Of a DNA stretch of 61,537 bases, positions 35,962 to 45,037 are shown in pieces. Under the pieces are notes generated by a model. The model searched no databases, was not told the DNA's origin, and worked only from the letters and a program-made list of their open reading frames with translations. The number at the start of each line of letters is the position of its first letter. The first letter of the stretch is position 1. A program made the position numbers and the translations under genes. This stretch comes from DASUBV01 sp035763085 (lineage in GTDB: Bacteria; Actinomycetota; Actinomycetes; Streptosporangiales; Streptosporangiaceae): NCBI GenBank assembly GCA_035763085.1, contig DASUBV010000207.1, forward strand, positions 1-61,537. Reading direction: 5' to 3'.

Positions 35962-36957
35962 ATGAAAGCGCACAACGTGGCGGTCCTCGCGCTCCCCACC
36001 ACGGTCATGCTCGACCTGGCGATCCCCGTGCACGTGTTCGGCTACCACGGCGAGGACCGGTACCAGCTGCGACTGGCCGGGGTGCGGCCGGGCCCGGTCC
36101 GCACGGCCGAGGGAATCACGGTCGGGCTCGGCCAGGGGCTGCGGTCGCTGGCCAGCGCCGACACCATTGTCGTGCCGGGCTACACCGACCTGACCACGCC
36201 GCCCGAGGACCGGGTCCTGCGGGCGCTGCGTGACGCGGCGGCCGGCGGCGCACGGCTGATCTCCATCTGCACCGGGGCGTTCGCGCTGGGGTATGCCGGG
36301 CTGCTCAACGGGCGCCGCGTCACCACGCACTGGGCACTCGCGCCGCTGCTCGCGCAGACCTTCCCCGGCGTCGGGGTCGACCCGAACGTGCTGTACGTCG
36401 ATGACGGGGAGGTGCTCACCAGCGCGGGCGTGGCCGCCGGCCTGGACCTGTGCCTGCACGTCGTCCGGCAGGACTACGGCGCCAGAGTCGCCGCCGCCAT
36501 CGCCCGCCAGTCGGTGATCGCGCCGCACCGGGCCGGCGGCCAGGCCCAGTACATCGAGACGCCGATGCTCCCCGACAGCGCCGCTACCGGGCTGTCCGCC
36601 ACCCGGTCCTGGGCCATCCAGCACCTGGACGAGCCCATCGACCTGGCCGGGCTGGCCCGGCAGGCCCGGCTGTCCAAGCGGACCCTGTCCCGCAGGTTCC
36701 GGGCCGAGACCGGGACAACGCCCATGCACTGGCTGCTCAGCCAGCGGCTGCTGCGCGCCCAGCGGCTGCTGGAGTCCACCGACGCGCCAGTCGAGACCGT
36801 CGCCCAGTCCTGCGGCTTCGGCAGCGCGGCGATCCTGCGGCGGCATTTCGCGCGGGCCACCAGGACAACACCGACGGCGTACCGCCGCGCCTTCACGACC
36901 AGGGACGAGCAGCCGCTGCCGGCGAGCGGCGGCGGCCGCGGGCTGGCGCGGGCCTGA
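35962..36957 (+). CDS. GlxA-type AraC transcriptional regulator with DJ-1/PfpI domain
   Basis: 331 residues. Residues 1-170 form a class I glutamine amidotransferase-like (DJ-1/PfpI) domain, including the nucleophile-elbow sequence ISICTGAFALGYAGLL. The C-terminus has two AraC helix-turn-helix motifs (IDLAGLARQARLSKRTLSRRF and ETVAQSCGFGSAAILRRHF). Regulators of this class control catabolic genes, often for nitrogen compounds. The ATG start fits the domain; longer frames upstream are low complexity. Likely target: the divergent HD-domain gene or itself. Confidence 0.92.
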   Translation: MKAHNVAVLALPTTVMLDLAIPVHVFGYHGEDRYQLRLAGVRPGPVRTAEGITVGLGQGLRSLASADTIVVPGYTDLTTPPEDRVLRALRDAAAGGARLISICTGAFALGYAGLLNGRRVTTHWALAPLLAQTFPGVGVDPNVLYVDDGEVLTSAGVAAGLDLCLHVVRQDYGARVAAAIARQSVIAPHRAGGQAQYIETPMLPDSAATGLSATRSWAIQHLDEPIDLAGLARQARLSKRTLSRRFRAETGTTPMHWLLSQRLLRAQRLLESTDAPVETVAQSCGFGSAAILRRHFARATRTTPTAYRRAFTTRDEQPLPASGGGRGLARA

Positions 36958-36971
36958 GCAGGACCTGACGG

Positions 36972-38318
36972 TCAGCTGCCGGCCGGGGGCGGTCCGGCAG
37001 CGGGCGGAGCGACGACGATCTCCGGCACGCTGATGCGGAACGTCACCCCCTGCTGCTGCGGGATGGCCTCGACAGTTCCGCCGTGCATGTCGGCGATCCT
37101 GGCCACGATCGCCAGGCCGAGGCCCGAGCCGGGCAGCGCCCGCGCCGCTGCCGACCGGTAGAAGCGGTCGAAGATGTACGGCAGGTCCGCCGCCGGGATT
37201 CCCGGCCCGTCGTCGCTGACCTCGACCGCCCCGCCGGCCGCGCAGATGCGGATGCGGCCATCCGGCGGGCTCCACTTCAATGCGTTGTCGACCAGGTTGC
37301 CGACTGCCCGTTCCAGCGCGTCCGGATCGCCGCGGACCAGCGTCGGCCGGCAGTCGAGCTCGTACCGCAGTCCCGGGGCCCGGCCGGCGGCCTGCGCGGC
37401 GACCCGCTCCGCGACCAGGTCCAGCCGGACGTCGTCGATGTGGAACGAGGCGCGTCCGTCACGCGCGAGCTCGACCAGGTCGCTGATGAGCCCGCGCAGC
37501 TCGCCGGCCTCGGCCAGCGCGGCCGCGACCAGCGCGGGCGAGCTGGGGTCCGCCGGCCGTTCAGCGAGCAGCTCGAGGTTGGTGATCAGGCTGGTGAGCG
37601 GGGTGCGCAGCTCGTGCGAGGCGTCGGCGACCAGCTGACGCTGCGCGCTCGCCGACTGCTCCAGCGCGGACGTCATCGCGGCGAATGCCTGCCCGAGCCG
37701 GCTGATCTCGTCATGACCCGTGGTCTCGACCGGCGCGCTGAGGTCGCCGGTGGCCCTGATCCGCTCGACGGTCTCGGTCAGCCGGCCGACCGGGCGCAGC
37801 ACCCGGCCCGCGGCCAGCCGCGCCGTCACTCCCGCGCCGATCGCGCCGGCCGGCACCAGCGCGGCGAGCAGCCAGCCCAGGGCCGTCTGCGTCGCCGTCG
37901 TGTCGGACACCGGCAGGGCGGAGCGGACCAGCACCCCGCGGCTGCCCGGAAACTGTGCGGTGTAAATGCGGTAGACGACGCCCCGGTAGGCCTCGTCGCG
38001 GAAATACGGCCCGTCGCTGCCGTTCGCGACCTGGACGTCATGCCCGGTGATGCCGACGAACCCGGTCACGGGGCCGGCCGCGGCACCGGGCACGATCTGC
38101 AGCTGCGCGTCGCCGAACGGGACCAGCTGCCCGGCGGCCCGGGCCTGCTTGAGCTTCGCCGCTATCGCCGGCGCCTGCCGGGCCACCTGCACCAGGGAGG
38201 CGTCGTCCTGCCCGCGCAGGTCCGCGCCGACCGCCAGGTAGATCACCACCGCCACGACCGCCAGCGCGCCGAGGACCACCGCGCCGACTGCGATCGCGAG
38301 CCTGGTGCGCAGGCTCAT
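36972..38318 (-). CDS. Sensor histidine kinase
   Basis: 448 residues. Transmembrane segments at about 9-31 and 146-166 flank an extracellular sensor domain of some 110 residues. HAMP follows, then HisKA with phospho-acceptor His235 (ASHELRTPL) and the ATPase domain (NLVDNALKW, DDGPGIP, GSGLGLAI). Its start overlaps the regulator stop (ATGA). It resembles the MprB-type kinases of actinobacteria in layout. It ends 14 bases from the convergent GlxA gene. Confidence 0.94.
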   Translation of the reverse strand: MSLRTRLAIAVGAVVLGALAVVAVVIYLAVGADLRGQDDASLVQVARQAPAIAAKLKQARAAGQLVPFGDAQLQIVPGAAAGPVTGFVGITGHDVQVANGSDGPYFRDEAYRGVVYRIYTAQFPGSRGVLVRSALPVSDTTATQTALGWLLAALVPAGAIGAGVTARLAAGRVLRPVGRLTETVERIRATGDLSAPVETTGHDEISRLGQAFAAMTSALEQSASAQRQLVADASHELRTPLTSLITNLELLAERPADPSSPALVAAALAEAGELRGLISDLVELARDGRASFHIDDVRLDLVAERVAAQAAGRAPGLRYELDCRPTLVRGDPDALERAVGNLVDNALKWSPPDGRIRICAAGGAVEVSDDGPGIPAADLPYIFDRFYRSAAARALPGSGLGLAIVARIADMHGGTVEAIPQQQGVTFRISVPEIVVAPPAAGPPPAGS

Positions 38319-38995
38319 GCTTCTTCTCGCAGGACGTAGCCGATCCCGCGCACGGTCTGGATCAGCCGGGGCTCGCCCATCTTCCGCCGCAGGTAGCTGA
38401 TGTAGACCCACAGCCCGTTCGACTCCGGGCCGAAGTCATACCCCCACACCGACTCGAATATCAGCGTCCGGGAAAGGACCCGGCCCGGGTTGCGGACGAA
38501 CAGCTCGAGCAGCGTGAACTCGGTCTTGGTCAGCGACAGCCGCGCGCCGCGGCAGCTCGCCTGGTGCGCCGCCAGGTCCAGCTCGATGCCGGCGAACCGG
38601 AGCTGGTCGGCGCCCGCGCCGCTGCGCCGCAGCAGGGCGCGCAGCCGCGCCCGCAGTTCCTCCAGCGCGAATGGCTTGGCCAGGTAGTCATCGGCGCCGG
38701 CATCCAGCCCGGCGACCCGGTCGGACACCAGGTCCCGCGCGGTGAGCATCAGGATCGGGGTATCGTCGCCGCGCGCCCGGATCGCGCGGCACACCTCCAG
38801 CCCGCCCGGCTCCGGCATGAGGACGTCGAGCACGACCGCCTCATGCCGGCTGTGCAGCAGCATGGCCAGGGCAGTGCTGCCGTCGGCCGCGGTGGAAACC
38901 TCGTAGCCGTCGCGCCGCAGCGCATGGGTCAGCGCGCTGCGTACAGCCTCGTCATCGTCGACCACGAGCACCCGCACGCGGCCAGTATCGCGCAC
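38315..38995 (-). CDS. OmpR-type response regulator
   Basis: 226 residues, GTG start. The receiver domain has the acidic pocket VDDDE, phospho-acceptor Asp57 (VVLDVLMP) and conserved Lys in LAKPF. A winged-helix DNA-binding domain follows (SLTKTEFTLLELFVRNPGRVLSR, VYISYLRRKMG, TVRGIGYVLR). It works with the kinase encoded immediately downstream. The secreted repeat-protein gene ends 44 bases upstream, so a three-gene operon is likely. Confidence 0.95.
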   Translation of the reverse strand: MRDTGRVRVLVVDDDEAVRSALTHALRRDGYEVSTAADGSTALAMLLHSRHEAVVLDVLMPEPGGLEVCRAIRARGDDTPILMLTARDLVSDRVAGLDAGADDYLAKPFALEELRARLRALLRRSGAGADQLRFAGIELDLAAHQASCRGARLSLTKTEFTLLELFVRNPGRVLSRTLIFESVWGYDFGPESNGLWVYISYLRRKMGEPRLIQTVRGIGYVLREEA

Positions 38996-39039
38996 GTTTC
39001 CGCACCGGCCCTGCGGACTGAGCTGGCACTCGGAGGCCG

Positions 39040-39666
39040 TCAGCTGCCTGCGGCCAGGCTCTGCTTGGCCTGCGCGAGCGCGGCGGACAGCTGCGGCGCA
39101 CTGACGCCCAGCGAGCGGGCCGCCGCCGCGAAGACCGCCGGCGACGTCCCGGCCGGGCCGGCCGCGAACAGCGGCCGCAGCGCCGCGCTCACCCGCGCCG
39201 TGCTGACGTGCAGTTCCGCGGCCACCGCCGCCTCGATCGGCTCATGGGCCGCCGGCGCGGCCGGGCCGGGCTTGGAGCCGGCCGGGCTGGCCCCGCCGTG
39301 CGTGCCCCCGGCCATGCTCTGCTTGGCGTCCGCGAGCGCGGCGGACAGCTGCGGCGCACTGACGCCCAGCGAGCGGGCCGCCGCCGCGAAGGCCGGCGAT
39401 GACGACCCGGCCCGGCCCGCCGCGAACAGCGGCCGCAGCGCCGCGCTCACCCGCGCCGTGCTGAGGTGCAGCTCGCTGGCCACCGCCACGATCGCCGCGC
39501 GGGCCGCCGGCCCGGCCGGGCCGCCCGGCTTCTTGCCGTGCGACACCGACGTTGCGGGCGCGCCGGGCTTGCCGCCTGTCGCCGATGCCACCGCGGCGCC
39601 AGTGCCGGCGGCCAGAGCGGCGGTGACCGCCGCGGTGGCGGCCACCATCCTGGTTCGGTTGCGCAT
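39040..39666 (-). CDS. Secreted protein with two near-identical repeats
   Basis: 208 residues. A signal peptide (TRMVAATAAVTAALAAGTGAAVASA) precedes a Gly/Pro linker. Two repeats of about 68 residues follow, each beginning near AVASELHLSTARVSAALRP and ending SLGVSAPQLSAALADAKQS. The repeats resemble small helical folds that recur in actinobacterial secreted proteins, but no named family is recognised. It leads the two-component operon and may modulate the kinase sensor domain; that is inference from position. Confidence 0.8.
   Translation of the reverse strand: MRNRTRMVAATAAVTAALAAGTGAAVASATGGKPGAPATSVSHGKKPGGPAGPAARAAIVAVASELHLSTARVSAALRPLFAAGRAGSSSPAFAAAARSLGVSAPQLSAALADAKQSMAGGTHGGASPAGSKPGPAAPAAHEPIEAAVAAELHVSTARVSAALRPLFAAGPAGTSPAVFAAAARSLGVSAPQLSAALAQAKQSLAAGS
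39059..39231. repeat. Direct repeat copy 1 inside the secreted repeat protein
   Basis: About 173 bases that recur 257 bases to the right with long identical stretches. Conservation at synonymous positions shows recent duplication or gene conversion. Confidence 0.85.
39316..39488. repeat. Direct repeat copy 2 inside the secreted repeat protein
   Basis: Partner of the copy at 39059-39231. The least conserved part encodes the middle of each unit (RAGSSSPA against PAGTSPAV); the flanks are nearly identical. Confidence 0.85.
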
Positions 39667-39749
39667 GCCAGTCCTCCTGGGGTCTCGCGGATCGCACCCA
39701 ACAGAACCTGGCGGGCCTCAGGCTGGCCGAGGAAGTTCCTTATCGCGGC

Positions 39750-40382
39750 CTAAGAAAGCAGCCTTGCTTCGGGCAGCGTCAGCATCCGCGCGGCGGCAAG
39801 GGCCTCAGCAGCCAGAGTCAGCGTGACCGCGGCCCGCTGCACGGCGCCGTTCCAGGGCTCCAGCGCCCCCGATGCGAACACGGCCATAGCTGCCGCGCTG
39901 GCGACGGCAAGCACCTGGACCGGGCGGGCGATCACGGCCCATGGCGGGTCGGCGCGGAACTGCCGCGCCAGCACCAGCGGAGCGGTCAGCATCGCCCCGT
40001 AGGCGACGCCGCTGGCCACGTCGTGGACCTGATTGTGCCACGACTCGCCGGCAAAGCCCGGGCCGGTCAGCAGCATGTGGTCACGCCGGAACACCCCCGC
40101 CGCGATGGCAGCCGCCCCTGCGATCATCACCAGCCACGGCCCGGCCGGCCGGTGCCCGGCCGCCTTCTGCAGGGCACCGCCGAACCCGGCCGAGCAGGCG
40201 CCCAGCACCACGAAGGCGGCCACCATGATCTGCGGGTCGCCAGCATCCTCCGCGGCCAGGCCGCTCAGCTGAACCCCGGCCGCCGGCTGGCCGGCCTGGC
40301 GCAGCGAGCTGACCACCCACGCTGTCGTGAACAGCAGCGGGCCCGCGACGCCGCCGCAGGCCGCCAGCCTGCCGAGCCTCAT
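39750..40382 (-). CDS. DUF998 family membrane protein
   Basis: 210 residues with about six hydrophobic segments and the DUF998 traits FTTAWVVSSL near the N-terminus, the helix-end FRRDHM and the HNQVHDVASG motif. Function unknown; family members are multi-pass membrane proteins. The ATG at 40382 follows a strong GGGAGGAG site; an upstream in-frame start would add 23 low-complexity residues. It faces the GH15 gene across about 265 bases. Confidence 0.85.
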   Translation of the reverse strand: MRLGRLAACGGVAGPLLFTTAWVVSSLRQAGQPAAGVQLSGLAAEDAGDPQIMVAAFVVLGACSAGFGGALQKAAGHRPAGPWLVMIAGAAAIAAGVFRRDHMLLTGPGFAGESWHNQVHDVASGVAYGAMLTAPLVLARQFRADPPWAVIARPVQVLAVASAAAMAVFASGALEPWNGAVQRAAVTLTLAAEALAAARMLTLPEARLLS

Positions 40383-40648
40383 CGCAGCTCTCCTCCCGGG
40401 GGCCGGTCCCGGCCGGGCGGCGGCCGTGCGGGCAGGCCCCGCATCCATCATCGCCCCCGCGGCGGAGCACCCGGTGGCGGCCCGGCCTGACCCAGCCCGG
40501 CCGGCGCCTGCCCGGCACGCGAGGAGGTGCGGTCCGCCGCCGGCGGTCAGGCCCGGCGAGATCCTGCATCATCCTGGCCGGGTGATGCGCGGGCCGCTGC
40601 CTGGTTGCGACGGTGGCAGAGCGAGCGCGACCGGGAGGGGAGATAACC

Positions 40649-42523
40649 ATGGACCGCTATCCGAACATCAGCGAGCACGGGCTTATCGGCGACCTGCAGA
40701 CGGCAGCGCTGGTGACGACCGATGGCGCGGTGGACTTCTTCTGCTGCCCGCGATTCGACTCGCCGAGCGTGTTCGCCTCCCTGCTGGATGCGGAAAAAGG
40801 CGGCTACTTCCGGATCACTCCCGCTGGCGGCAACTATGTGTCGAAGCAGCTGTACTTTCCGAACACCGCCATGCTGATCACCAGGTTCCTGACGCCGGAC
40901 GGCGTCGGTGAGGTGCTGGACTTCATGCCGGTGATAGAGGGTCCGCCGACTGACCGGCACCGGCTGGTGCGGCACCTGCGAGTGGCCCGCGGCACCATGC
41001 AGTTCGAGGTGGAAGTGCAGCCCCGCTTCAACTACGGCCGGTCCGGCCACACTGTTGAGGTCACCGAGGCCGGGGCGGTGTTCCGCGGTGAAGACGGCAT
41101 GCACCTCACCTTGCATACCGCCGGACGGCGGCCCGCCGCTGAGGGCGGGACAGAGATCGAGCGGACCGGGGACGGCCTGCGCACGACCTTCACGATGCGC
41201 GAGGGTGACAGCGGCCGCGGCGTGGTGCTGGAGTCGATGGGCGGCGCTCCCCGGCATCTCGAGCCCGCAGAGCTGGAGCAGCTGGCTAAGGATACCGAGC
41301 GTTACTGGAAGGGCTGGCTGGGCCGCTCCACCTACAGCGGCCGGTGGCGGGAGATGGTGACCCGCTCGGCGATGACGCTCAAGCTGCTCACCTACCATCC
41401 GACCGGCGCCCCGGTCGCGGCGGCGACGCTGGGGCTGCCCGAGCAGGCCGGCGGGGAGCGGAACTGGGACTACCGGTTTACCTGGATCCGGGACGGGTCG
41501 CTGTCCATGCACGCCCTGGCCGAACTGGGCTACCTGGAGGAAGCCGGCCGGTTCGGCGCCTGGATGCGCGACCGGGCGATCGCCGACGCCGCCCCCGACG
41601 GCACCAGCCCGCTCAAGATCATGTACCGGGTCGACGGATCCTCCGACCTCACCGAGGAGACCCTCAGCCACTTCGAGGGCTGGCGCGGCTCCCGGCCAGT
41701 CCGGATCGGTAACGGCGCCGCCGACCAGCTCCAGCTCGACATCTACGGCGAGGCAGCCGACGCCATCCTGACCGGCGACGACTTCGGCCTGCCGATCGCG
41801 CATGCCGGCTGGCGGGCTTTCACCCAGATCATGGACTGGGTCGCCGGCAACTGGGACCAGCCCGACGAGGGCATCTGGGAGACACGCGGCGGCCGCAGGA
41901 ACTTCACCTACGGACGATTCCAGTGCTGGGTCGCCCTCGACCGGGCCATCCGGATGGCCCTGCGGCACGGCTGGCCTGCTAACACCGCCAGGTGGACCGA
42001 GCAGCGCGACCTGATCTACAACCAGATCATCGACCGCGGCTGGGACCCGGGCGTCAGGGCATTCACCCAGCACTACGACACTAAGGTGCTGGACTCGGCG
42101 CTGCTGCTCATGCCCATCGAGGGGTTCATCTCCCCCACCGACCCGATGTGGCTGTCCACCCTTGAGGGCATGGACCGTGAGCTGGTGTCCGACAGCCTGG
42201 TCTACCGCTACAACCCGGCCGCCTCGCCCGACGGGCTGCACGGCGATGAGGGCACGTTCTCGCTCTGCACGTTCCTGTACGTGGACGCGCTGGCCCGGGC
42301 CGGCCGGCTCGACGACGCGGTGCTGATCTTCGAGAAGATGCAGACCTACGGCAACCACCTCGGCCTGTTCTCCGAGGAAATCGGCTCGACCGGTGAGCAG
42401 CTCGGCAACTTCCCGCAGGCGTTCACCCACCTGTCGCTCATCAACGCCGCGATCACCCTCAACCGCGAGCTCGACAAGCGGGCGAACCTCTACCAGCCCG
42501 CGCCCGAGCTGGCAGGCAGCTAG
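40649..42523 (+). CDS. Glycoside hydrolase family 15 protein (glucoamylase/trehalase type)
   Basis: 624 residues, no signal peptide, so cytoplasmic. The N-terminal beta-sandwich (ISEHGLIGDLQTAALV, DGAVDFFCCPRFDSPSVFA) is followed by the (alpha/alpha)6 barrel with NWDYRFTWIRDGSLSM, TLSHFEGWRGSRPVRIGN and EIGSTGEQLGNFPQAFTHL. Family members in actinobacteria hydrolyse trehalose or alpha-glucans; which one cannot be decided. The ATG follows GGGAGGGGAG. It converges on an MFS gene with a strong terminator hairpin between. Confidence 0.93.
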   Translation: MDRYPNISEHGLIGDLQTAALVTTDGAVDFFCCPRFDSPSVFASLLDAEKGGYFRITPAGGNYVSKQLYFPNTAMLITRFLTPDGVGEVLDFMPVIEGPPTDRHRLVRHLRVARGTMQFEVEVQPRFNYGRSGHTVEVTEAGAVFRGEDGMHLTLHTAGRRPAAEGGTEIERTGDGLRTTFTMREGDSGRGVVLESMGGAPRHLEPAELEQLAKDTERYWKGWLGRSTYSGRWREMVTRSAMTLKLLTYHPTGAPVAAATLGLPEQAGGERNWDYRFTWIRDGSLSMHALAELGYLEEAGRFGAWMRDRAIADAAPDGTSPLKIMYRVDGSSDLTEETLSHFEGWRGSRPVRIGNGAADQLQLDIYGEAADAILTGDDFGLPIAHAGWRAFTQIMDWVAGNWDQPDEGIWETRGGRRNFTYGRFQCWVALDRAIRMALRHGWPANTARWTEQRDLIYNQIIDRGWDPGVRAFTQHYDTKVLDSALLLMPIEGFISPTDPMWLSTLEGMDRELVSDSLVYRYNPAASPDGLHGDEGTFSLCTFLYVDALARAGRLDDAVLIFEKMQTYGNHLGLFSEEIGSTGEQLGNFPQAFTHLSLINAAITLNRELDKRANLYQPAPELAGS

Positions 42524-42524
42524 C

Positions 42525-42550
42525 CGGCCGGGCCCGCCCCCGCCCGGCCG
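42525..42550. terminator. Bidirectional terminator between GH15 and MFS genes
   Basis: CGGCCGGGC and GCCCGGCCG form a perfect nine-base stem with an eight-base C-rich loop, beginning immediately after the GH15 stop codon and 20 bases beyond the MFS stop. Confidence 0.6.
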
Positions 42551-42569
42551 TTCCCGGCTCCGCCCGGGG

Positions 42570-43883
42570 TCAGGGATGGTGCTTGCGCCGTCGCGCCAGT
42601 GCCGCGCGACCGGGCGCGCCCCTGATGGTGATCTTCCGCGGTGAGGCAGTGCTCCGCGACCGGAGGCCGCCCCGGTCTTCCGCACCGGCGCGGCTCCTGC
42701 TGCCCGGACGCGGAATCCACGCCCACAGCGCTGCCGCGGCGGCGAATCCGACAAAGCCGCTGACGACGATCCCGGCACCCAGCCCGGCGACCGCCGTGAC
42801 CGCAGACAGAAACACCGGGCCGATGCCGGACCCGGCATCGGCCAGCTCGCGCCAGAGCCCGAGGAAGGTCGGGCGCCCGATCGCCGGGGACGTGTCAGCG
42901 GCCAGGGTATTGACGATGCCCGAGCCGATGCCGTTGCCGAAGCCCATGATCATCGCGGTGGCTGCCAGGGTGATGGCGCCGTGGGTGAGCGGCATGAGGA
43001 CAAAGGAGATCCCCATGATGATCACGCACGGCACGGCGACCCAGCGGCGGCCGTAGACATCCATGACCTTGCCCGCGGGGTAGAAGGTTAGCGCGTCGAT
43101 CGCTCCGGCGACACCGTAGATGACCGAGTTCGCCGTGGGAGACAGCCCGATATGCGCGGCCCACAGCGGGATGACGACCTGCCTGGTCTGCCGGATGGCC
43201 GACAGCAGCAGGACACCAGTGCCCAGGGTGACGAAAGTGCGCCAGTACCGCTTCAGGATGCCCCACGAGGTCACCCGCGCGGCCGCGGCCCTGTACTCGT
43301 CGCTCAGCTCGAGGTCAGGCACCCGGTAGACGATCACCGCGGCGGCGGCCATCGCGGCGAGGCTGACGTAGTAGGCGCCCGGCAGCCCCCAGAGCTCTAC
43401 TGCGCCGGCGCCGAGGAAGGGGCCGAGGAACACCCCGATGCGCACCGTGCCGCCGAGGGTGGACAGCGCCCGGGCGCGCAGGTGCGGCGGCACCATCTCG
43501 GTGAGGTAGGACTGCCGGGCCAGGCTGTAGACCGAGCTCGCGGCACCGATCAGCAGGATTCCCAGGCCGAGTACCAGCAGCGAGGCGGCGCCGTGGCCGA
43601 GGTTGATCACGCACAGGACCAGGCCGGCCGCGGTGGCGGCTGCGGCCGCGAGCATCGCCTTCCGCTCGCCGACCCGGGTGGTCAGGATCCCGGAGGGAAT
43701 GTTGGTCACGATCGAGCCGATGCCGAGCAGCGCTCCGATCAGGGCGGCGACCGGGGTGCTGGCCCCGCGGTCAATAGCGCTGAGGGTGATGACCGGCAGC
43801 ATGGCCCCTTCGGCGAGGCCGAACAGGGTCGCCGGAGCGTAGGCGGCTACCGCGATGGAACGGAGGCGGAACTCCTCGCTCAC
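42570..43883 (-). CDS. MFS transporter
   Basis: 437 residues, GTG start, 12 predicted transmembrane segments, and a basic C-terminal tail of about 45 residues. The motif SGILTTRVGERKAML is the MFS motif A loop, and YGRRWVAVPCV is its repeat in the second half. It resembles drug-efflux-type MFS members; substrate unknown. Upstream lies a 442-base non-coding stretch with a strong hairpin and a tandem repeat. Confidence 0.88.
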   Translation of the reverse strand: MSEEFRLRSIAVAAYAPATLFGLAEGAMLPVITLSAIDRGASTPVAALIGALLGIGSIVTNIPSGILTTRVGERKAMLAAAAATAAGLVLCVINLGHGAASLLVLGLGILLIGAASSVYSLARQSYLTEMVPPHLRARALSTLGGTVRIGVFLGPFLGAGAVELWGLPGAYYVSLAAMAAAAVIVYRVPDLELSDEYRAAAARVTSWGILKRYWRTFVTLGTGVLLLSAIRQTRQVVIPLWAAHIGLSPTANSVIYGVAGAIDALTFYPAGKVMDVYGRRWVAVPCVIIMGISFVLMPLTHGAITLAATAMIMGFGNGIGSGIVNTLAADTSPAIGRPTFLGLWRELADAGSGIGPVFLSAVTAVAGLGAGIVVSGFVGFAAAAALWAWIPRPGSRSRAGAEDRGGLRSRSTASPRKITIRGAPGRAALARRRKHHP

Positions 43884-44325
43884 GTCGGCAACACATTCCG
43901 CACGATATCGCCCGGATACGCGCGAGCCTGGCCGGCCTGGCGCAGCACCCGCCGGGCGGGAACCCGGCCGATGCCGCGGGCCAGGGGTACTCGGTCCGGT
44001 TACCGGAGGCGTACGCGCACGGCAACGGCGCCCCGTTCGCGGGCAGGGGCGTCACTATGACCGGTCACCGGACCGGTCATAGTGCGGAGCAGGTCGCGGC
44101 TAGCGCCGGGTTGCGGAGCTGGTGACAGACGGGCTGCGCGCACGACTCGACCGCACTGGGCAGGCAGGAGTCACGGGGCGAGCCCGGCGGCCGCGCCCCG
44201 ATCCTGCGCGACGTGCCGCAATGATCTTCCCGGGCCGCCCTGAGAAGCGGCCAGGGGGCAGCGATTCACGTGCCGCCGAGCACAGCCCGGTGACAGGGAA
44301 ACGACCCCAGCACAGGGAAACGACC
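43884..44325. other. 442-base intergenic region with hairpin and tandem repeat
   Basis: Between the MFS start and the DUF1269 stop. Besides the two repeats listed separately I see no coding region; a short rightward frame near 43950-44140 has no start or known domain. Confidence 0.5.
44053..44084. repeat. Perfect 14-bp inverted repeat with 4-base spacer
   Basis: CACTATGACCGGTC pairs exactly with GACCGGTCATAGTG. It lies 170 bases upstream of the MFS start and 240 bases beyond the DUF1269 stop. It could be a terminator hairpin for the DUF1269 transcript or an operator for the MFS gene. Confidence 0.7.
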
Positions 44326-44330
44326 TCAGC
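44293..44330. repeat. Tandem duplication of a 19-base unit
   Basis: ACAGGGAAACGACCCCAGC is followed directly by a copy with one change. The second copy contains the stop codon of the DUF1269 gene. Confidence 0.75.
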
Positions 44331-44772
44331 CAGGAGCGCCACTGGGCGGCTGGCCGCCGCGCCCTTCGGAGGCAGCACTGAAGGCCGCCCGCAGCCGGTC
44401 CTGCTGCGGCACCGACAGATCGGACCGCATCAGCTCCATCGCCGAACCCTGGAACGCCGTCACGACCTGGTCGATCATCGCCTCGGCGCTCAGCAGCACC
44501 AGGGCTGATGTGCCCGGTGTCATGTCCCCTTTGACCGCCTCGATCATCGAGCTGTCAATGACCGGGTGCCGGAGCTTATGTACCAGCGAGGCGACCTTGC
44601 TGCCCTCGTCGGTCACGTGCTCATGCGCCAGCGGCGCCGCCGCGTAGTGCGGCCAGCGCAGCACAGTGATGTCCTGTACATCGATGAGATCCTGGGCGTC
44701 CAGTTCCTTAAGCCGCAGGACAGCGACGTCCGCTTGCTCCGTCCCGCCGAACCGCCATGCCGTCGTTGTCAT
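44326..44772 (-). CDS. DUF1269 family protein
   Basis: 148 residues. The sequence WRFGGTEQADVAVLRLKEL followed by IDVQDITVLRWP is typical of DUF1269. This family is often found with stress, ion or membrane genes; no function is established. No signal peptide; one mildly hydrophobic segment near GTSALVLLSAEAM. Alone in orientation block with the channel-like and aquaporin genes upstream, separated by 265 bases. The 3' end overlaps a 19-base tandem repeat. Confidence 0.8.
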   Translation of the reverse strand: MTTTAWRFGGTEQADVAVLRLKELDAQDLIDVQDITVLRWPHYAAAPLAHEHVTDEGSKVASLVHKLRHPVIDSSMIEAVKGDMTPGTSALVLLSAEAMIDQVVTAFQGSAMELMRSDLSVPQQDRLRAAFSAASEGRGGQPPSGAPG

Positions 44773-45022
44773 CGGGGTCCTCCAGTTAGCCGGCCAGTAC
44801 CGAGTCGCTACTGCTGGGTCTCACGCCAGGCCGGCCCGCGCCGAGCAGGCACGACAGCCGGCCGGCTATCGATTGCTAACTTCCTGATGAAATGTCCAGC
44901 TCCGCGCGGGCGCACCCGCCTACGGAACATAGGGATGACGCGGGGATCTGACATCGCCTTGCGCGGGTGAAATCGCTCCGGCAGTCCGGCGCGCTCCAGC
45001 GCTTGCCCTCCTCCCCGCAGGC

Positions 45023-45037
45023 CCGGCCAGGGGCCGG
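45023..45037 (-). terminator. Hairpin directly after the channel-like gene
   Basis: CCGGCC-AGG-GGCCGG sits immediately downstream of the stop codon of the leftward membrane gene. Short loop, no T-tract. Confidence 0.35.

Noticed and set aside
40547..42838. 763-codon leftward open frame opposite the GH15 gene
   Set aside because: High-GC antisense shadow rich in Arg, Gly, Val and His, with no domain; the GH15 gene on the other strand is clear.
43920..44140. Short rightward frame in the MFS upstream gap
   Set aside because: No start codon with ribosome site and no recognisable family; it also runs through the strong inverted repeat.
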